Origin: Diprion similis
Lineage: Eukaryota; Arthropoda; Insecta; Hymenoptera; Diprionidae
Assembly (NCBI RefSeq): GCF_021155765.1
Contig: NC_060105.1
Coordinates: 17,765,001 to 17,829,000 of the forward strand
Direction: 5' to 3'
DNA: 64,000 nucleotides
The notes under the pieces are model-generated. The model saw nothing but the letters and a program-made list of their open reading frames with translations. It was not told the DNA's origin and did no database searches. Of this stretch, positions 12,601 through 24,345 are shown in pieces; within the stretch, counting starts at the first letter, position 1, and each line of letters begins with the position of its first letter. The position numbers and the translations under genes are program-made.

Positions 12601-15492
12601 TTGAAATTAATCTTCGAAATTTATAAAAAAGTACGAACAATCACACATACTCTCACCAACTGACTAATATATTTCACAAAGGTTGAACCGGCGTTGCGTA
12701 GGTCAGGGTTTTGGTCAGTTTGATTACACGTGGAATATCCCATGGTTGTATAATTTCTATATTTACACCTTGCACTGACAAATAAGCCGTCTTTCCCAGC
12801 ACCATTTTAGCATCGATCGACAATTGGAAATTCCCACAATAATGAAGATCCAAACCCAAGTCCAGGGTCTCCAATAATCCTGTATCTGCGTCAATTTTTG
12901 CGTCTGCCACCTCCAACCCTTTTATTGTCGGGAATTGATTGCCGAGGTGAAGATCTCGCAACTAAAAATTCAACGAAAATAATTAATATGCATGAGAATT
13001 TTTTTTAGATACCTAGGTGTATATTTGCTATTGTTTGTACTTCTATGTCTTGGAAATAATAACGATATTTAGAAGAATTGGATTATTGGAAAGGATGAAT
13101 ATTCAGATAACGGTCGGTAAAGACCGTTGGTTCATTTGTTGTTTGATGAAAATGACAAGTCAAAAGGTACAAGATAGTAATAAACAAATTGCTCCAATTT
13201 TGTGAAAAGTCCTGGGAGTGAACAGATAATTTTTGAGTAAAGCCTAGGGTTGGAGTTTAAAATGAAATATGGGCCAAAGAATGAAAAAGTCATTTAGGCT
13301 CAAGAATTCTAATATTTTATAGTAAAATTCACGAAAATTTATGAACTTGAAATTTTTAACATTAATATTATAGTGCATTTTTGCGGAACATCATTGTTTC
13401 GCGACTTTAGAACATTGTCTGAAATTTAAACAGGAAAAAAAAAAGAAAAGTTCTGTAAATACATATAGTGATTGATTTTCAATGTTACCAAGTTAATCTT
13501 GGAAAAATTCTAGCTTTTTATCGCAGTTGCCAATTTTTCACGTGTATTATGGATCTCCTAAAATTTCTACAGCGTCAATGATATCAAAAGTTGATGAAAT
13601 GGAAGGCCATTACGTTAATATAAAGAGAGTTTTGAAAGGATCACTATTTTGCAAATATATGGAGTTACTTTGTAAGTATTGGAATTCCGAATGATTTTTT
13701 TTTTTTTTTTGCTCTATTCGGGCTTGTAATTTACATTTAACCGTATCGAGAATAAAAATTCTAATACGTTGCAAAATAACGATTTTATTTTTAAACGTAG
13801 GAACTGCAGAATATATAATGTGGTTTTGCTGAATATCAACTAATTACGAATGAAAAGAGTGATCGAAATGTGTGAAATAAACCAAGAGCAAAATAGAAGC
13901 AAGAAGGACCAAGAGAAAAATAGCGTAACAGAAGAGAAAAAAATTCACACATTATTTGGCAAAAAAACCATTGTTTCGACATTTCACCGAGTTGCACATT
14001 GTTTTTTAAGAAACATAGATGCTTGAAATTTTTTTTCCAATATCTTCCAAGAACTTTTCCTTTTTCTAAGAATTTTCTCAAAACGTGCTGGTCAGTTTTT
14101 CCATGACTTCATATTTCAAACCCAACGCAAACTACTAACTAGATAATCAAGGAAATTTTTAATAAGTAGTCAAATTGCTCAACGACAAAATACAAATTAA
14201 CCCTTCGAAGAATTTCAAAAGATTTCAGGGATTTCAAAAGATTACACGAGACTTCAACGGATTTCAAAGGATTTTTTCAGCCGAGAATTTCAGAGACTTC
14301 AAAAGATTTCAACATATTGTAAAAGATTTTATTATTGATATATCAAGTTGAGGGTCTCCAACATCAGCATAAATTTTTCTGGAAATTTTCAAGTGCATTA
14401 ACAGGGTGAAAAAACGGGTCAAGGTCATGTACTACTCCTACCATTACCGACTGAGCAAATTCGCCCTTTTTCCTTCTTACATTAAATAAACGAGCGAAAG
14501 GAAAGGTTTCAAATTTCGACGGTGCATCGCTCTTTTGTTACCGGTATTCAGGAAATTTGTTCATGTCCCGAAAATCGTTAAAAAAATGTGTGATTATTTC
14601 CGGAATTGTGCAAAGTATCTCAGTTGTGCACTTTTAGTCCTTTAAATGCGGAAAGTGCGGGAGTAAAACCACACATTTTTTTACGTTTTTCGGGATATGA
14701 ATCACTTTCCTGAATTGCGCTTCAAAAGAGAGATACACCGTCGAAATTTAAACTCTTTCCGTTCGAAATACGAAAAAGGGTGAGTTTGTTCGGTCGGCAA
14801 AGGTAGGAGTACTACATGACCTTAATAAATTGATAGCCCTGCCCCATATCAATTCTGGCATCTTTAAGGCTCTAACAGGGGAAAAACACGTTTTTCAGAC
14901 TTTTTCATTTTGTTTTAGCAGATTTTTTTATTTTTTCGAATGAAATAGTAGACGTTTAGGAGTATATATCGTCAAGTTTGTAAAGTGGAGTGAAAGTGGG
15001 ATCATAGTTAATCAGAAAACTCAAGATCTTTGGAGTTACTTATACTCATTCATTATGAATTATGATCCCATTTTCAATCCATTACGAAAAAACTTGTGGA
15101 TGTACTCAAAAATTTCTGTTCTTTCTGACAAAGAAATAAAAAATAATTACTAATCCAAACGATGTTGGAGTGTTGTTATATATATGTTATATTTTATTAA
15201 GTGTATATTAAACTTGTTTTATATAAATTTTTATTAAAAAATATATAGAACTAACAAAGATGAGCCTTGACTTAGCGACTGATAAAAAAATGTCCTCTCC
15301 ATCATGGCATTGATATCTCGGTGAAGGGTTATCTGAAAACCGAAAACAAAATTTTATCAATATCTGTACAGCCGTAGCTATCATTGTACGTGGCGGTTTT
15401 TTTTTTTATTATTAGTTACAAAATGGCAACAGATTAAAAGTTTTAGTATTTTCAAGAATCTTTTTATTGTTTAAGCCGTCACCATTTAGTGG

Positions 15493-15523
<31 letters not shown>

Positions 15524-17355
15524 AAAAAAAAACTGCCACGTAGAACGATAGCTACATTTGTATAGATATTGACAAAATTTTGTTTTTCATTTTTAGATAA
15601 CCCTTCAGCGAGAGTTCAATGCCACGATGGGAGGTAAATTTTATTTAACAGTCGTTGTGTTACTTTTGAATATTATTTAATAAAAATTTATATAAAACAA
15701 GTTTAATACACACTTAATAAAATATCAATAATCAGATCCCTTTAATGATTAGTTATCCGTATGAAAAAAATTCTTAAAAATCGGTTATTTTCTCAGCCGT
15801 CACAGTGGCTTCCCTTTTTAAGACCGACGATTCAATGCCTTTTACTGATTACGATTACTCAAATATTTCTTCAACTCTTCTAACAGCCTAATTTCTTGTC
15901 AGTAATATATAGAATAGATGTAATTTTTGCTTATAAAATTCTGAACAATGTGATTGACTGTCCCGAATTACTATCTGGGTATCGTTTTTTTGCTCCGAGC
16001 AGAACTTCACAACACAACAATTACTGTATCTACATAAATTTGAACAGCAAATCTTACTCTGCAATTGACCGTCTATCGTCATTACCTAACGAGAATTAAA
16101 AATTGGTTTTATCCTTACAACACTAGTTTTTATACTATAAGAAACCTCTCTAAAGCTTTATGTAGGTATGAATAGTTATTTCTTTTGTAAATTGTATCAT
16201 ATCTTTTTCTATGTACAAGGGTATATCCCATTAATCTCTAATAAATAAAGAAATCAATTTCTGGCCATAACCATGGCATGTAAAACAAATGCCTGGCTGC
16301 AAATGGCACAAAAGTATTTGGTCGGCTTTGAGCACTGTGAAATTTTATTTTTAAACAATTGAGTAACTGATATATCTACTGCAGAGGATATTCTTGTGAT
16401 TGAATTAATAAATGGATAAATTTATATACTAGGAACAATTAAAATGCTTCCCTGGTGAAAATTTCTAGTACTACAAATTTCCACAGAACTGGTGTCGTTT
16501 GGTATTGTTTTCTGCAGAATTGTAAATATGCATAGTTTTCATGAAGAGTTGTTACCTTTTTTCAAAAAATTGTAGTGGCTTCTACATTTTTCACTGAAAG
16601 AATGCAAATTTTCTTGAAAATCTACAAGTTTTCATAAAAAAACTATGCATATTTAATGTCCCAATTTGCCTAAAAAATCGCTAAAAATTGTAGAAATTAG
16701 AATAGTTGAAAGACTCTGTGCACTCTGAGAAATATCTCTAAACGTAGACTACTTTTCAATAATAATTCAAAACTAGTTTTCAACATTTGTTTTCTCAGCA
16801 GCAAACTCTGATTCAGTGCAGAAGAGTGTCAAAAAAAATTTTTTTAAGTCAACTATTCCTATTGCGCGACTTGCCCTCAATAGCAAAGGTTTTGGAAAGA
16901 AAACAGTTGACGATCAAAGCAAATATCGTGTTCTAATTAATTATAAGACTCACTTGGACGCTGTCGAAAAATTTGCCAGTAGTCGACCTGGTAAGCAGTA
17001 CTTTGAACTCGTTGTTAAGCTTCCTGTAGAGCCAAGAGCGAACTCTTTCTGCGCTTCTGAGCTCGTTGAATAGAAATTGCAGTGTCAAATTGATAGCCAA
17101 GTTCTCGTTGCCTTGGGAAAGACTCTGCCTGGGGGTGAAGCTGCTGTTGTGAAAGTTTGATTTCTCATTTTCAACCTCACCCAAAAGTTCATCAGGCAAA
17201 ACTGCACGTCCATGAGGCGTCGGTTTTTCTGGAGGATCGGCAAGTGGCGCCGATTCCAAGTATTTAACGAATATGTACCATTGCAGAGCCAACATCGATA
17301 TGACGCCGCATATAAACGACAATATCACAATTGTCACAGCGCTCAAGAAGTCCAT
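6677..17355 (-). CDS. PDZD8: PDZ domain-containing protein 8 (ER-anchored SMP lipid-transfer and tethering protein)
   Basis: Coding exons, minus strand: 17355-16954, 12961-12769, 12073-11811, 11493-10389, 9083-8818, 8739-8536, 7878-7729, 7159-6677 (stop). Phases close to give about 1021 residues; vertebrate PDZD8 is near 1150. Domain order matches the family: N-terminal membrane anchor (residues about 5-30), SMP domain (about 80-290, with LRDL, LQFTRVPYTHW, KKHTLPRYKMRYKPFF), PDZ (about 340-425, GSPAAIGEMRRGDILIAVDG), a Ser/Thr-rich linker, C1 zinc finger split by an intron (HCDFCSKK then CRDCGLVCHKKCETRC), and a helical C-terminus. Known role: PDZD8 tethers ER to mitochondria and late endosomes, moves lipids through its SMP domain and binds GTP-Rab7 through its C-terminal coiled coil. 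The start ATG precedes the anchor directly. The first intron (about 4 kb) and the 9084-10388 intron are full of repeats. The donor after 10389 (GTTCGT) is weak but phase-correct. Confidence 0.93.
8020..8335 (+). repeat. Interspersed repeat, family A, in a PDZD8 intron
   Basis: Starts near GGTGGTCCATAAAA and includes GCCACCAGAGGGTTGATTT, AACCCTTTTCAA, and a CTCAAAATAGCGGATCC segment. A clearly related copy lies at 22215-22510 in the same order and orientation. Partial relatives occur at about 47286-47365, 49640-49830 and 53480-53570. No coding capacity. Confidence 0.65.
9869..10120 (-). repeat. Tandem repeat unit of about 150 bp, two copies, in a PDZD8 intron
   Basis: GCATAACTCGA at 9869 recurs at 10021, 152 bases later, each followed by an ATCTAATCAGTTCTGAGTT block. 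On the minus strand this matches the unit in the BRPF intron (45928-46520) and the single copy in the CCT6 intron (about 34560-34690). Confidence 0.7.
14419..14825. mobile_element. Palindromic MITE, family B, full copy in PDZD8 intron 1
   Basis: Ends are inverted copies: AAGGTCATGTA plus CTCCTACCATTACCGACTGAGC on the left, and the complement (CGGTCGGCAAAGGTAGGAGT then ACATGACCTTAA) on the right. Most of the roughly 400 bases folds back on itself. It is flanked by TCAA on the left and TTAA on the right. Related copies lie at 40984-41245 and, truncated, at 26303-26467. Confidence 0.7.
15189..15725. mobile_element. Fold-back element with homopolymer-A centre
   Basis: The left arm (about 15189-15400) and right arm (about 15522-15725) are inverted copies. 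Examples are the outer ATTTTATTAAGTGTATATTAA and its complement, the TTTTATATAAATTTTTATT segment, and an inner TTTTATCAATATCTGTA segment. The centre holds a run of about 39 mostly A bases (15493-15531). It lies in PDZD8 intron 1 and has no frame. Confidence 0.65.
15493..15531 (+). repeat. Poly-A tract
   Basis: About 39 bases of A broken by one G, at the inner edge of the right arm of the fold-back element. It pairs with a poly-T run on the left arm near 15400. Confidence 0.9.
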
Positions 17356-19550
17356 TGTTTTATAATGAATTTATTGAATCTGATTTATCAAACATAATCG
17401 TCGAAGGGAGACAAGTAATTACTTGTTTTTCTAAGCGGGGATGCGTAGATACCCGATATTTATCGTGATGCGATCGTACTTTAGTCTACTTTCACCTTTA
17501 TTCAATAAATATTCTTTCATTTGGCTGGTAGGAGCAGATGGAACAAACGTAATAATTGATATACCCCAAGGTGATTCATAATTAATATTTCATTACTTCA
17601 ACTACTAGCGTGTGATGGTGTAAAGCTAATAAATAGTGTCAGACTTTCACTCCGAGTCACACGTTTCTAATTCAACTACATATAATGTCTACTAAGTTCA
17701 ATAATGTGAACATTTTTTATGTGGAACAATTAGTATCATCATGGGGCAAGAAACAGCCGCCACATGTCGTTTTATGCGAGAATTAAATTTTGACATTTTT
17801 GTATCGATTCCAGCGGCTTCCCCGCATTGACACTCTCTCACAGCTGACGCGTGACAGCTGGACGTAGGCTTTATAGAATCATACAATACTGACATGTGAA
17901 GGGGGGGGGGGGGGGGGGGATTCTCTGTACCATCCGTACATACATACTGCACGCTATGTACCAATTCTACCCTTACCGACCGAGCCATTTTTCAAATCAA
18001 TTTTACCTGATTCTTGCAATAGGATTGACTGTTAAGACAGTTCTCCTGAAAATTAGAAGTAATAACGAGTGAAATAATATATTGCTGTACTACTTTTGTG
18101 CAATAATTATGACAGGGTATTAAAGCAGTTGTATGTATTATGCTACCGGGACAGGGTACAGAAAACTACGATTTGCATACCAATAAACTCATGGTCAGTA
18201 GTTTATTTTTATGCCGTAAATGTTGCATGATCATTTATCTTTTTATTTCTTAGTAATAATCACTTTCAAGTATCCTAAGAAAGTCCCAAAGCCATGGATA
18301 CTTATGCCCATGACATAATAAAGCAATAACTCGGCCGGTATGGAAGGACAGTGCAAAAAAAATTGGAATACATGACAGATGACCTTATTTATAATTATTT
18401 GTTCGCTACTGATGATTGTTTACACGGTCACTAAGAAAGTGACGGAGAAATTAAATGAAGAATGAGTTGTGTCATGCAAAACTGTGTCATAGGACTATCT
18501 CTGGCATACGATTTCTCCAAAAAAGTTTCTCTACATACTACATACGTCCTAGTTCATTTTCGCCATCTAATTTTGAGTCTAACTCTCAATTTGTCCGGAG
18601 TTGACCGTTAGTACGTCACACCCTGTCGCTTATGGGCATTATTCTGGTGACTTATTGAACCACTATTTGCTGCTTTTTGGCGGACACTTTTCCAGTTGAA
18701 ACCCATATGAGATGCTTCTCCTTACTTTTACCGCCTCTACCCATTACACTGTAAATATGGCCGTCGTGATCTGTCGTCTGCAGTGTAATAGCGGGTTTTG
18801 TCCTTCGTGACATGTCAAAAATCGGTTGTCATCGATTGATTCGGGCCGTTCGATTGTGACATGAAATTGTGAACGACGCGAAGTGATCAGTGAATGACGA
18901 TAAGTAAGGTATTGATGTGACTTAGAGTGAATGACTGACTATGATCTAGATTGGAATAAATCCGAATAAGTAAATAAAATTCTTGAAGTTCGTCGCGGCC
19001 GTGAGTCATTTGACAGTGTGATCAAGTCACACCCCGGACGATGGAAGTGATTTATTTGAAACGTAATTAGCAAGAAATAGGAATAAAAAATATATCGTTT
19101 GAAACTCGACGGTGTGAAAAACTTAATTTCATGAACCTCTGTGTAATGTTCCTCGGAAATTGCTTATACTGAAAGAATAAATCTATATCAGTCAACTTGT
19201 ACAAAGGTTACGTACCCATGTCCGGGGTTCTTTAATACTCAAACGACGAATACGGAATTTAATTTTAACACAAGATAAGCCTACTTTGGAACCAAGCGAA
19301 TGTTTCGATTGAGCGAAGCACTCTATCGAGTCGAAGAAACAATCTAAGCCCCACCGAATAGCTTTTGCGGCGTCAGGCAACTCGAGTTTATTCATAAACA
19401 GTCATTATGGTTTGAAGTAGCCTTTCTTTCTGGGAAACCAAAACTTGAATTGCATTATAATTCCGCCCAAACAGTTGTAGATACGATAATTAGCTTGTTA
19501 AACGAATGCAAAAAGGAGAGAATAAATACATTAGACAAAAGGCATCGAAG
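17356..19550. other. Shared upstream region of PDZD8 and Rab9
   Basis: About 2.2 kb between the divergent start codons. It contains a run of 19 G (17901-17919) and a fragment of the family B MITE end at 17958-17993 (CTACCCTTACCGACCGAGC). GC-richer sequence at about 18750-18900 could be a Rab9 promoter or 5' UTR exon, but no defined core element is seen. Short open frames here are not supported as genes. Confidence 0.5.
17901..17919 (+). repeat. Run of 19 G
   Basis: Homopolymer run in the intergenic region. Length may vary with sequencing or replication slippage. Confidence 0.9.
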
Positions 19551-20318
19551 ATGTCTGCAAGCAATAACGTAGCTGGCAGTGCACCACGCGTGTCGAACTT
19601 GCCAAACCGCAATTCACAGAGGTCGACGTTGCTGAAAGTAGTTATTTTGGGTGACGGGGGTGTCGGGAAATCGTGTCTGATGAATAGGTTCGTTTCAAAT
19701 CACTTCGACGAGCACAGCTTTCACACGATCGGTGTCGAATTCCTGAACAAAGACATTGAGATCAACGGCGAGGCGTACACGCTCCAGATTTGGGACACTG
19801 CGGGTCAAGAGCGATTCAAAACACTCAGAACGCCGTTCTACCGAGGCTCCGATATCTGCCTGCTAACTTACGCTGTCGACGACAGAATTAGCTTCCAAAA
19901 CTTGGCCCTCTGGCGAACAGAGTTCCTTTACTACGCGGATGTTCAAGAAGGATCGACGTTCCCCTTCATCGTGGTCGGAAACAAGGTTCGTCCACTTCAT
20001 TCGGCGGCTTAACAGACCAAAGCTCAGGCTGCGACTCGATCGGCCATTTTTTTACAGGTCGACGTTCCTGAGTCGGAAAAACAGGTTTCTACAGAGGAGG
20101 CGAAAGCCTGGTGTCTTGAGAACGGGGATTCTCCGCTTGTCGAAACATCTGCCAAAGACGCAACGAACGTTGAGGCCGCCTTTGGTGCTGCGGTTGCTGC
20201 CTGGGCTAGACTGGAGGCCAGGCTGGAGCGTCCAATCGTCGAAGATACAGTCGATCTGTCCAAACAGCAATCTCCGCATCGCACCAGCTGCTGTATGCCA
20301 GTTTCAACGTCAGAGTAG
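19551..20318 (+). CDS. Rab9: Rab9-type small GTPase
   Basis: Two exons, 19551-19985 and 20058-20318, joined across a 72-base intron, giving 231 residues. GTPase motifs are all present: GDGGVGKS (P-loop), HTIGVEF (switch I), DTAGQERF (switch II), the NKVD box split by the intron after NK, and ETSAKD. The C-terminal half (SEKQVSTEEAKAWCLENGD, EDTVDL) is Rab9-like. Known role: Rab9 directs late-endosome-to-Golgi recycling and is prenylated on C-terminal cysteines. Start choice: an upstream in-frame ATG at 19506 would add 15 residues; 19551 (MSASNN) is preferred by family length. Odd: Ser-Cys-Cys is not terminal; seven residues (MPVSTSE) follow before TAG. It lies head-to-head with PDZD8. Confidence 0.93.
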
Positions 20319-23300
20319 GTCATCAATAACAGGTTTAAAAGTGATTAAAAAATGGACGCGTATATCCTGTTACTTCCACACCTTGAATTGTTGTGTCATG
20401 TTCGATGCATCGGTTGATTATTACAGCACATATTAGGTCGGGTTCTTTTTCTTTGAATGATCGTTTCAACCAAGACTATAATACCAAGTCAAATGACGCT
20501 TCTATATATAGTTTTTATTCGTCGTGTTTTCGATGTTAAACGCAACTGTCCAAATGGGCCAGCTGTTTAAACGAGACACATACACTCTTAACTGATATTG
20601 GATCTTATAATAGTTTGCGAACAATGAAATTCTAAGTAAACATTACGCTTTGTTATTCACGAATTTGACTAACATTTTTGTGAAACTAACAATAAGAAAG
20701 AATCGACTGAATTATCTGTATTAAATATTAGAAAGCGAAGAACGTTTAGCAAATCTTCAGCAATGTCAATTTGCACCAATATTAGTAGACACGAGTGGAA
20801 CAACATCTCTATTATGCAATAAAAATGAATCTAAGACGATTCGAATAATGCAAGGTGATATTCACAATTTGAGAAAAAGTAATTCTAATTCAGATGATAG
20901 AAATGATTAAACATTGGTCTTATTTATTTCATTATAATACCTTTGGGCTTATTTTGTTCGCTACAGAGTTTTTGAGAGATCACTTGAAACAGATTCTGCT
21001 AATAATTGTTTCCAGAGTGGATAAAAATAGATATTGAACGCAGAATAAAATTTGCAGATAATGATTATAATATAAAATTTCTTGTATATTTTTCAGACAA
21101 TTTCTGGGGATTTGTTAAAGAGAACATTTCTTTTTTTTTTTCATTTCAGAAAAATTAGGTCACGCTAGAAACAAAATATGCTACAAAAATAGCATTTTCT
21201 GCAGAGATGAATTGAAACTAGAATTTAAACTAACGAAGAGTATATAAATAGAATAAGCTTAAAACGTTAAAATCAGATCATAAATACCAGAGTTTAAGTG
21301 TTTGAACATTTGAATCACAAAGCTTTTTTTCAAATTGTTGATTTCTCAGGTTGCATTATTTAAATTTGATCAGATTTATTTCTGTTACACAGGAGGGATA
21401 TTGTAGTAATTGTCTTCACAATTATTGGCGCAAATAACATTCCTGTATGCAAATCAAAGTCGCGACCTCTAAAACTCCCAGTGTCCCAAAAATGGGTTGT
21501 CTCAACCGCTTGTCGTCCTGAACCAGTATTTTATGAAGCAGAGCAAATGCGAAGGATTCTATTGATTGTGGTTACAATAAAGTGACGTAGATCAGCTTGC
21601 CTATCTAAGGGTGATTACCAGCGATTCGCTGTAACAAGTCTTAATATCGTGCCGAAAATGTCGGCACACTACACAGCAATTTTCAAAATTAATTATCATA
21701 TCAAATTTCCCGTGATTCTAAATGGAAATGAAAAACATGTACTTAAAACGTTTCTGTATCAATCAAAGTCCTTCAAAATATTGAAAAATTTATACTTACC
21801 GATTCTCTCTTTTTCTCTATAATTTCAACTCTGTATTAGGTAAAATTTTTATTCCATCCTGGACGCAATGGTGCATATTTATTAGAATTATAGTGTAATC
21901 AACGAGCAATAGAACATTTATTATAGGCTGTAAGTACAGTTGATGGGCCTCACACACGTATCGACACGTAAGCTCGCAGATATTTGTCGAATATTACAAA
22001 CAGCATGTAACATTTTCTTGTTATAATACAGTCACGTTAATCGTTTACTAATGCGGGCACTATACATATCAAGTATACTGCACGAATAGCTGGTGAGCTA
22101 ATCTATTTTATTGTAACCAAAGTAGAATCGTTAACAGTTGCTTTACTTAGAAAAATAATGAGTTGTGATGTTTGTAGTTCTGGCTGACTAGCGGTGTTGA
22201 CATTGCTATTGCGGTGGTCATTCAAACAGTTATTTTTGTAGTTCGACTGTCTCCCTCTCGAAATCGGCTCCAAATAATTATTTGATCTTTTCAGATTTTT
22301 ATTTCAACTCTAAATCGTTGCCACCAGAGGGTTGATTTTCTCATTTAACCCTTTTCAATAGAACAGTAAATCTTCAAGACAGATTTCGACGAAATTTGTT
22401 AAAGAGGAGTTCCTTGGGTCGCTGATTACGAGTTTGGATTCAAAATTTCGAAATTCAAAATGGGGGATCTAATATGGCGCACAAACGTCCCAAAAGTAGG
22501 AGTTGGAGTTGAGATAAAAGTCTGAAAAAATTAGGGAATTATTTCTTAATTATTTTTCACCCACATTTCTAGTAATCTTTTAAACAGCTTTTCCTCCTTT
22601 CCTAACTGTTTATTCACTCGATCTAGCCCATCAATTTTTAACACAAGTTAAAGCTTTATAACTGATCAATAAAAAGGATCACCTGTTAGCACGTTTTTCC
22701 ATAAATATACTCAACTATATAATAGCACCGATGATTGATTAATTGGAAGTTGGTTTAAAAACCGAATAATAGGATAAACCATCCAAATTTTGATCTAAAA
22801 TTATAAAGAATGCATGCTTTTTTATGAAAAAAATAATAATAAATAAATAAAAAAATTAAAAAAAGATAAAATAAATTTAAAAAAAATGTACGCAAGACTT
22901 CACTAGGCATGCTTTGTTTCTTATAGGTCTAACAAAGTAATTTGAAGAGAAAACGTAACACGTTCGTGGAAATTTTTTGCTACGTACAACACTGTATGTA
23001 TTACACCTTTAAAGAGAAATAAATACATCAAACATTAACGCTGTATTTAGCTAAACACACAGAGCCAAAAGTAATGCTAATACTAATTTTTCAATTTGTA
23101 GAAAATTACAAAAACGACACTGTTTTTTAGTTTTACTCTATTTATAATATTTACCAAGGATATAGTGCAATTATGCTAAAACAAGATGATTATACCCTTG
23201 CTACTCGATTGTGATTAGAAGCAGCTCATGACACTGCGCAGTATTTCAAGTCTTTTACCTAAATGTCCCACCGGCTTGTGATGATATTTAACAATAATCA

Positions 23301-23884
23301 TAAATATATAAAATAAGAGTTAGTTATGAACTGTAGTATATACCGATAGCTTTGGAGCACAGTTTTGCCTTATTATTGCAATGTAATAAATGATCGTACC
23401 TGAGGAATGAAATGGGGCCGCGTTTATCGTGTACTGATACAAACTCTTAGATAGGTAGAGATTGCTACACCTTGTGATACACGGCTACTTTATGAGCATT
23501 ATTTAACTAAAAATTCTATTATTAAAAAAATATATATTTGTAACATTCAGATTAGAAAAACACACATAAAAGACTCAGTTCCGATTTAGTACTGGTGATA
23601 TTTATTTTACTAGATATGCCTCTGTCATAAAAACAAAATAATCATCATGCTGAGATATTTTCAACATTTGACAATAATTCACGATTTTTTCTCACTCATT
23701 GCAATCCTCGTTTTCTCTTCGATGTTCAAGACTGTTAGATTTAGAATCTTTAATTTATTATTTTTAAACTTCAACTCTAAAAGTTCCATGCGCAAACCCC
23801 ATTACCCTCAGTCTGTACATTGCCTTGAGTAATAGCTTTCGTACAATTTCAGAATTAATATTATAAAATAATTCGAATGGATAT
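20319..23884. other. Intergenic, repeats only
   Basis: Mostly AT-rich DNA. The start should be the Rab9 3' UTR (AATAAA-like signal near 20818). Segments at about 21075-21120 and 21340-21410 resemble family C at 41340-41720. An A-rich low-complexity patch lies at 22825-22890. No supported gene. Confidence 0.5.
22215..22510 (+). repeat. Interspersed repeat, family A, second copy
   Basis: Parallels 8020-8335 segment by segment: GGTGGTCATTCAAACAGTTA, GCCACCAGAGGGTTGATTTT, AACCCTTTTCAA, then a TTCCTTGGGTCGCTGATTAC block and GATCTAATATGGCG. Not coding. Confidence 0.7.
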
Positions 23885-24345
23885 GTTTTTATATAACGCG
23901 AGCATGTTTTATGCGTTTTTCCCTACACAAAGTATCTGTTTCCATCACGGTTGAGTGAGTCTGCGAGTGCGTATGCGCAGAGTACTGAAAATACTACTTT
24001 CGAGCCCTAGGAGTTAAAAGTGGTTGCTTCAGTACTACGCGCATGCGCTGTCACAAACAAATCTGACGTTACGCTACCGACGCTACCGACGTCAATTTCG
24101 TGCTTCGAGAAAAACGCGTAACATGTTCTTGATGTATAAAAAGTCGTGTGCAACAAGGAGGCAACGGTCTTTTCGCCTCGTGTATTTGCAAAATTCTCTT
24201 TGGCTCGTTTTCTGGGTTTGTCTTTGTTTGGGCCTTCGGCTCACCTACGACTCCTATTGCAAACTTATGCTCGGACTGAACAGACCGAGTTTGCGTGTCA
24301 CACAATATACTATTTATCAAATCAAATGTGCGCGATTGACCATTG
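23885..24345 (+). repeat. Interspersed repeat, family D, uninterrupted copy
   Basis: About 450 bases matching 36250-37785 once the 1.1-kb insertion there is removed. Shared landmarks: ATATAACGCG, a GCGCATGCGC-type palindrome, TTCGTGCTTCG, ACGGTCTTTTCGCCTCG, CCTTCGGCT and ACACAATA. Open frames inside read ATVFSPRVFA in both copies, so this may be an old coding or mobile sequence. I do not recognise a domain. Confidence 0.7.

Noticed and set aside
19192-19395. 67-residue minus-strand frame before Rab9
   Set aside because: No family resemblance and sits in the likely Rab9 upstream region.
19939-20436. 165-residue open frame over Rab9
   Set aside because: Out of frame with Rab9 and crosses its intron; Arg-rich translation is a shadow.
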